A stretch of DNA of 64,000 nucleotides from Marine Group I thaumarchaeote (GTDB lineage: Archaea; Thermoproteota; Nitrososphaeria; Nitrososphaerales; Nitrosopumilaceae). A program made the position numbers and the translations under genes. The stretch covers positions 1 to 64,000 of the forward strand of contig JACATG010000002.1 in NCBI GenBank assembly GCA_013390905.1, in the 5' to 3' direction. How positions within the stretch are numbered: position 1 is the first letter of the stretch; the number at the start of each line of letters is the position of its first letter. Below, piece by piece: positions 60,595-64,000 of this stretch. The notes beneath the pieces are model-generated. The model was not told where the DNA came from, ran no database searches, and saw only the letters and a list, made by a program, of their open reading frames with translations.

Positions 60595-61541
60595 TGCCAG
60601 AAAGTTTTTTTATTTTATCTAAAGATTATCTAGAGCTTGCAAGTGATGAAATAATTGCAATATCGAAAATATATGATAGATTTGCTAAAGCTAAAATAAT
60701 TTCTAATTTAATAATTATTCAATCTAAAACAAATTGGACTGAAATTACAAAACGTGCTTCGTTTGTTAAAGTTTCTGGACAAATATTGCGTAAGATGACG
60801 GGATTATTTTTAGATGATGATAATTTTCAAGTGCTAAAAAATGCAAATACATTTGTTTGCAGAATAATTAATTTATCATCAAAGCAATTGAATATTCCAG
60901 AATTAGAAAGATCTATGGGTGATATGATATCAAAATTTTCTCATGCAAAAGTAGAATTAGTAGATCCTGATATGACAGTATATCTAATTTTTACAGATGA
61001 GGAGAGTTTTTTTGGATTTTCTAAACGAGTTAAAGAAGAAAGCAGACCAAAAAAGATCAAAAATCACCCTCATGAATTAGACTGGAAGTTAACTAGAGTA
61101 ATGATAAACTTAACTGGATTAAAAGAAGGTGAAACTGTATGTGATCCATTTTGTGGTACTGGCACAACTCTTTTAGAGGCTGAATCTATGGGCATTCATG
61201 CAATTGGGTTAGATTTTGATGAAAAAATGTACAAGATTTCAAAAGAAAATCTCAAAGCAAATGGGTATAAATCAAAGGTTTTCAAGTTAGATTTTCAAGA
61301 ATTAACAAAAATCTCTGGAAAGTTTGATGGAATTGTCACTGACTTGCCATATGGAAGAGCATCAAAAGCATCAGAAAAACCCGAAGAAATCTTAAAGAAA
61401 TTTTTCTCAATTCTACCTAAACGTAAGAGAATAGCAATTATGTACAAAAAAGAATTGGAAAGTAATTTGAAGTTAAGTGGATTAAAGAAATACGAAATCT
61501 ATAGGCATAAAAGCTTGACAAGGACAATTTTAATTAAATGA
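60594..61541 (+). CDS. tRNA (guanine-N2)-methyltransferase, Trm11/TrmG10 type
   Basis: The 315-aa protein has an N-terminal THUMP-like region (about 50-150) and a Rossmann methyltransferase with [19 protein letters not shown] and GIVTDLPYG (the DPPY-type motif as DLPY). It methylates G10 of tRNA to N2-methyl/dimethylguanosine. It overlaps prs by 1 nt and rnz by 4 nt. Confidence 0.88.
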   Translation: MPESFFILSKDYLELASDEIIAISKIYDRFAKAKIISNLIIIQSKTNWTEITKRASFVKVSGQILRKMTGLFLDDDNFQVLKNANTFVCRIINLSSKQLNIPELERSMGDMISKFSHAKVELVDPDMTVYLIFTDEESFFGFSKRVKEESRPKKIKNHPHELDWKLTRVMINLTGLKEGETVCDPFCGTGTTLLEAESMGIHAIGLDFDEKMYKISKENLKANGYKSKVFKLDFQELTKISGKFDGIVTDLPYGRASKASEKPEEILKKFFSILPKRKRIAIMYKKELESNLKLSGLKKYEIYRHKSLTRTILIK

Positions 61542-62437
61542 AACTTGTATTCTTAGGAACATCAGCATCTCAACCCACTGAAAACAGAGGACTATCTTGT
61601 ATTTGTTTAGAAAGAGAGGGAGAGATCTTAATGTTTGATGCTGGAGAATCTACACAAATTTCCTATATGAAATCAGGTTTAGGATGGAATAAGAGGATGA
61701 AAATTTTTGTTACACATCTACATGGAGATCATTGTGTGGGAATTCTAGGATTATTACAAACAATGTCTATGCAAAAGAGAACTGAAACTTTGGAAATTTT
61801 TGGTCCAAATGGAATTGATGAATTCATTGCAGCAAATATAAAAATATTAAATTTTGGATTATCATTTCCTGTTTTAATTACTATTATCAAAGAAGGAAAA
61901 ATTCTTGAGAATGAAAAATTTTCAATGTATGCATGCAAAGCGAATCACTCAGTTACTGCATTTTCATATCTGTTTGAAGAAAAAGATAAGCCTGGAAGAT
62001 TCAATGTTGAAAAGGCTAAGGAATTAGGCATACCTGAAGGAGAATTGTGGAATAAATTGCAAAATGGAAATGAAATTATCATTAATGAAAAAACAATAAG
62101 ACCAGATCAGGTATTAGGAAAAAAACGTCCAGGTAAAAAGATAGGAATTTCAGGTGATACAATGCCTACTAAAGAATTAGAAAAATTTTTTGAGGAATGT
62201 GATTATCTTATATTTGATTCTACATTTCTTGATGAAGAAAAACAAAGAGCGCAAGATACAAGTCATTCTACAGCAAAACAAGCTGCAACTTTAGGAAAAA
62301 ATGCAAAAGTAAAAAATTTAGTTCTAACACATTTTTCAGCTAGATACAAAGATGAAGAGGGACATTTAAGACAAGCACAGGAAATTCATGATTCAGTAAT
62401 AACTGCAAGAGATCTTTTAGAAATAGAAATTAAATGA
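61538..62437 (+). CDS. rnz: Ribonuclease Z
   Basis: The 299-aa metallo-beta-lactamase has [19 protein letters not shown], the zinc motif [34 protein letters not shown] and LTHFSARY. It cuts the 3' trailer of pre-tRNA. The tRNA genes here lack encoded CCA, so RNase Z processing before CCA addition is expected. It overlaps its neighbours on both sides by 4 nt. Confidence 0.94.
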   Translation: MKLVFLGTSASQPTENRGLSCICLEREGEILMFDAGESTQISYMKSGLGWNKRMKIFVTHLHGDHCVGILGLLQTMSMQKRTETLEIFGPNGIDEFIAANIKILNFGLSFPVLITIIKEGKILENEKFSMYACKANHSVTAFSYLFEEKDKPGRFNVEKAKELGIPEGELWNKLQNGNEIIINEKTIRPDQVLGKKRPGKKIGISGDTMPTKELEKFFEECDYLIFDSTFLDEEKQRAQDTSHSTAKQAATLGKNAKVKNLVLTHFSARYKDEEGHLRQAQEIHDSVITARDLLEIEIK

Positions 62438-63168
62438 AAATGTTTGAGTTAATTAAAGATCACATTAAAGATATTAAAAAAATTGTATTTGTAACTGGTG
62501 CTGGAATATCACAAGAAAGTGGGATACCTACATTTAGAGGAAAAGATGGACTGTGGAGAGACTATGATGTAATGAAATTAGCTACAATTGATGCGTTTTA
62601 TGATAATCCAAAATTGGTTTGGGAATGGTATAATGAAAGAAGAATGAATATCTTTGCTGCACAACCAAACTTAGGTCACAAAGCAATTGCTGAACTTGAA
62701 AAATATACCAAAGTCATGGTTTTAACACAGAATATTGATGGACTTCATCAAAAGGCAGGTAGCTCAGTGGTGTTGGAGTTACATGGGAGTATCATAAAGA
62801 TCAAGTGTTCAGTTTGTGATTTTAAAGATGAAATAATGACAGAATTTTCTGAAATTCCACCATTATGTGAGTGTGGAAATATACTTAGGCCTGATGTTGT
62901 CTGGTTTGGAGAATCTCTACCACAAGATGTATGGCAAAAAGCCGTGATTTTTGCAAATGAATGTGATTTAATGATAATTGCTGGCACATCTCTTGTTGTG
63001 TCACCAGCAAATACACTACCAATCTATGCAAAACAAAATAATGCAATATTGATAGAAATCAATCCAGAAGATACTGAAATGTCATCAGAGATGGATTTAG
63101 TTATAAGAAATACAAGTGTAATTACATTACCTGAACTAGTTTCAGTTTTTAGTAAAGTAGATAATTAA
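62434..63168 (+). CDS. cobB: Sir2-family NAD-dependent deacylase
   Basis: The 244-aa protein has [36 protein letters not shown] (catalytic His), zinc cysteines CSVC...CEC and [10 protein letters not shown]. It removes acetyl or acyl groups from lysines using NAD, as on archaeal chromatin proteins. Last gene of the prs operon; its stop overlaps the convergent hypothetical by 4 nt. Confidence 0.92.
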   Translation: MKMFELIKDHIKDIKKIVFVTGAGISQESGIPTFRGKDGLWRDYDVMKLATIDAFYDNPKLVWEWYNERRMNIFAAQPNLGHKAIAELEKYTKVMVLTQNIDGLHQKAGSSVVLELHGSIIKIKCSVCDFKDEIMTEFSEIPPLCECGNILRPDVVWFGESLPQDVWQKAVIFANECDLMIIAGTSLVVSPANTLPIYAKQNNAILIEINPEDTEMSSEMDLVIRNTSVITLPELVSVFSKVDN

Positions 63169-63884
63169 GATTTGGAGAATACGCCGTTAATTATCGTATC
63201 AGGACTATCTACAGGATTAAATACAGATGAAGAAATTGTTCCATATTCTTCATGTTCTATTACCATATCAATAAAATAAGATGTTTGTGTTACATCCTGT
63301 ACAAATGTTTCAAACATTGAGGAATAAAAAATTCCTGTGAAGAGTTCTTTTTCAGTTGTTCGTAAAGTTACAGTAACGCTAATTGTTTTTCCTGAAGTAT
63401 CTTCATAGCGAAGCATAATATTATCATTTGATTGTTGGGTAAATTTGAGGGATAGTGTTTCAAATGTTTGTATTGTTTGTTCGCCTGATGCTTTAGTACT
63501 AAAAGGTGATTCTGTTGCTGAATATGTTCCAGTTGTTGATGAGCTGCTTTGATCCATAGATTCATTATTAGTTTGATCATCTCCTAAGATACCAGCAAAG
63601 CCTATAGTTTGTAGTGTGGATTCACTAAAATCGTTGATACTCTTTGATATACTTTCGAATATACTTTCAGTTGAGCTTTCGGTAAAATCTTTAACTTGAT
63701 TATCAACTAGTTTACCGCCTTGTTCAATTGTTGTTCCTGTTTTTTGAATGGCATCATCTTTAATTTTCTCAAAATCATTTTTTACATTTGAGGAAGTTTC
63801 AGGGAATAATTGATAAATTTCATTTGGAAATACTATAACGGCTACTAACAAAATCGAACCAATTATGGCTAATTTTATAAACAT
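63165..63884 (-). CDS. Hypothetical membrane-anchored protein, 239 aa
   Basis: An N-terminal helix (IKLAIIGSILLVAVIVFP) anchors a long polar region with serine/threonine/glutamine stretches (SMDQSSSSTTGTYSATES) and a small C-terminal beta domain. It looks like a surface protein with a flexible stalk. Not recognised. It is convergent with cobB. Confidence 0.6.
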   Translation of the reverse strand: MFIKLAIIGSILLVAVIVFPNEIYQLFPETSSNVKNDFEKIKDDAIQKTGTTIEQGGKLVDNQVKDFTESSTESIFESISKSINDFSESTLQTIGFAGILGDDQTNNESMDQSSSSTTGTYSATESPFSTKASGEQTIQTFETLSLKFTQQSNDNIMLRYEDTSGKTISVTVTLRTTEKELFTGIFYSSMFETFVQDVTQTSYFIDMVIEHEEYGTISSSVFNPVDSPDTIINGVFSKS

Positions 63885-64000
63885 TATAAAATAGTTCTAA
63901 AAAAAGGATTTTAGATTCTCACTAAAAAAAATATTCAAAAATGATTGAATTTTCTTAGCTAAGTTTCATCATACCTAGAAACAATCCAGTCAATTATTCT

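Noticed and set aside
63885-64000. Right-edge sequence
   Set aside because: No frame or RNA gene could be supported; it is probably the promoter of the preceding minus-strand gene plus the edge of an unseen neighbour.
1-64000. Mobile elements or prophage
   Set aside because: No transposase, integrase, terminal inverted repeats or phage structural genes were recognised.

Overview
The window looks like a chromosome segment from a marine ammonia-oxidising archaeon (Nitrososphaerota/Thaumarchaeota, Nitrosopumilus-like). This rests on the gene content: an Amt ammonium transporter, archaeal A/V-type ATP synthase subunits, Rpo11, TFS and PCNA, a proteasome beta subunit beside the aCPSF1/FttA RNase, sn-glycerol-1-phosphate dehydrogenase, the archaeal pantoate kinase/phosphopantothenate synthetase CoA route, cobalamin genes (BluB, CobJ), and many small proteins of a thaumarchaeal type. 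The DNA is AT-rich, and many genes have a TATA box about 22-28 nt before the start codon, as expected for leaderless archaeal transcripts. No ammonia monooxygenase, rRNA, CRISPR array, transposase or integrase was seen.

Layout: 0-6.4 kb holds the end of atpI, a rhodanese, Amt, ATP synthase subunit C, a Cas4-like Fe-S nuclease and several tiny membrane peptides. 6.4-12.5 kb has an overlapping nucleotide-metabolism operon (tmk, HD hydrolase, pyrH), a C2H2 microprotein, Hsp20 and a UbiB-family kinase. 12.1-16.7 kb has a MacB-type ABC module (FtsX-like permease, ATPase, CARDB-like surface protein, probably a coiled-coil protein) divergent from a double-HTH AsnC-like regulator. 16.7-23.4 kb has a Nudix hydrolase, a PhoU-like regulator and the complete ordered set pantoate kinase, phosphopantothenate synthetase, panB, coaBC. 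23.4-35.8 kb is housekeeping: M24 peptidase, PP-loop thiolase, SepF, aCPSF1, psmB, G1P dehydrogenase, FKBP, aminotransferase, NMNAT, RtcA, two tRNA genes, BluB and a flavin reductase.

35.8-40.5 kb is the most unusual stretch. It has three apparently broken genes (two premature stops, one premature stop, one frameshift), two exact in-frame tandem duplications (108 bp and 45 bp) and several Cys-rich microproteins. It looks like a fast-evolving or decaying patch, although assembly error has to be excluded. 40.5-52.6 kb returns to metabolism and information processing: PfkB kinase, all-alpha dUTPase, DegT aminotransferase with an MtrA-like protein, TyrRS, CobJ, a two-repeat exported protein, aspartokinase, PCNA-TFS-Rpo11, a pair of paralogous microproteins, a phosphatase and a cyclase.

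52.6-64 kb has a stand-alone Lrp ligand domain, a class V aminotransferase, a RecA/KaiC-fold protein with no recognisable P-loop, a 2[4Fe-4S] ferredoxin, a J-domain/beta-solenoid protein with HSD instead of HPD, a KamA-like radical SAM enzyme, an MscS channel with a large insertion, and a tight prs-trmG10-rnz-sir2 operon. No single locus is a clear-cut new defence or mobile system. The best candidates for undescribed biology are the MacB/CARDB module, whose ATPase has no canonical start codon, the tiny membrane peptides (one with a strong promoter), the tRNA-Arg with an expanded D-loop, and the duplicated Cys-rich gene.
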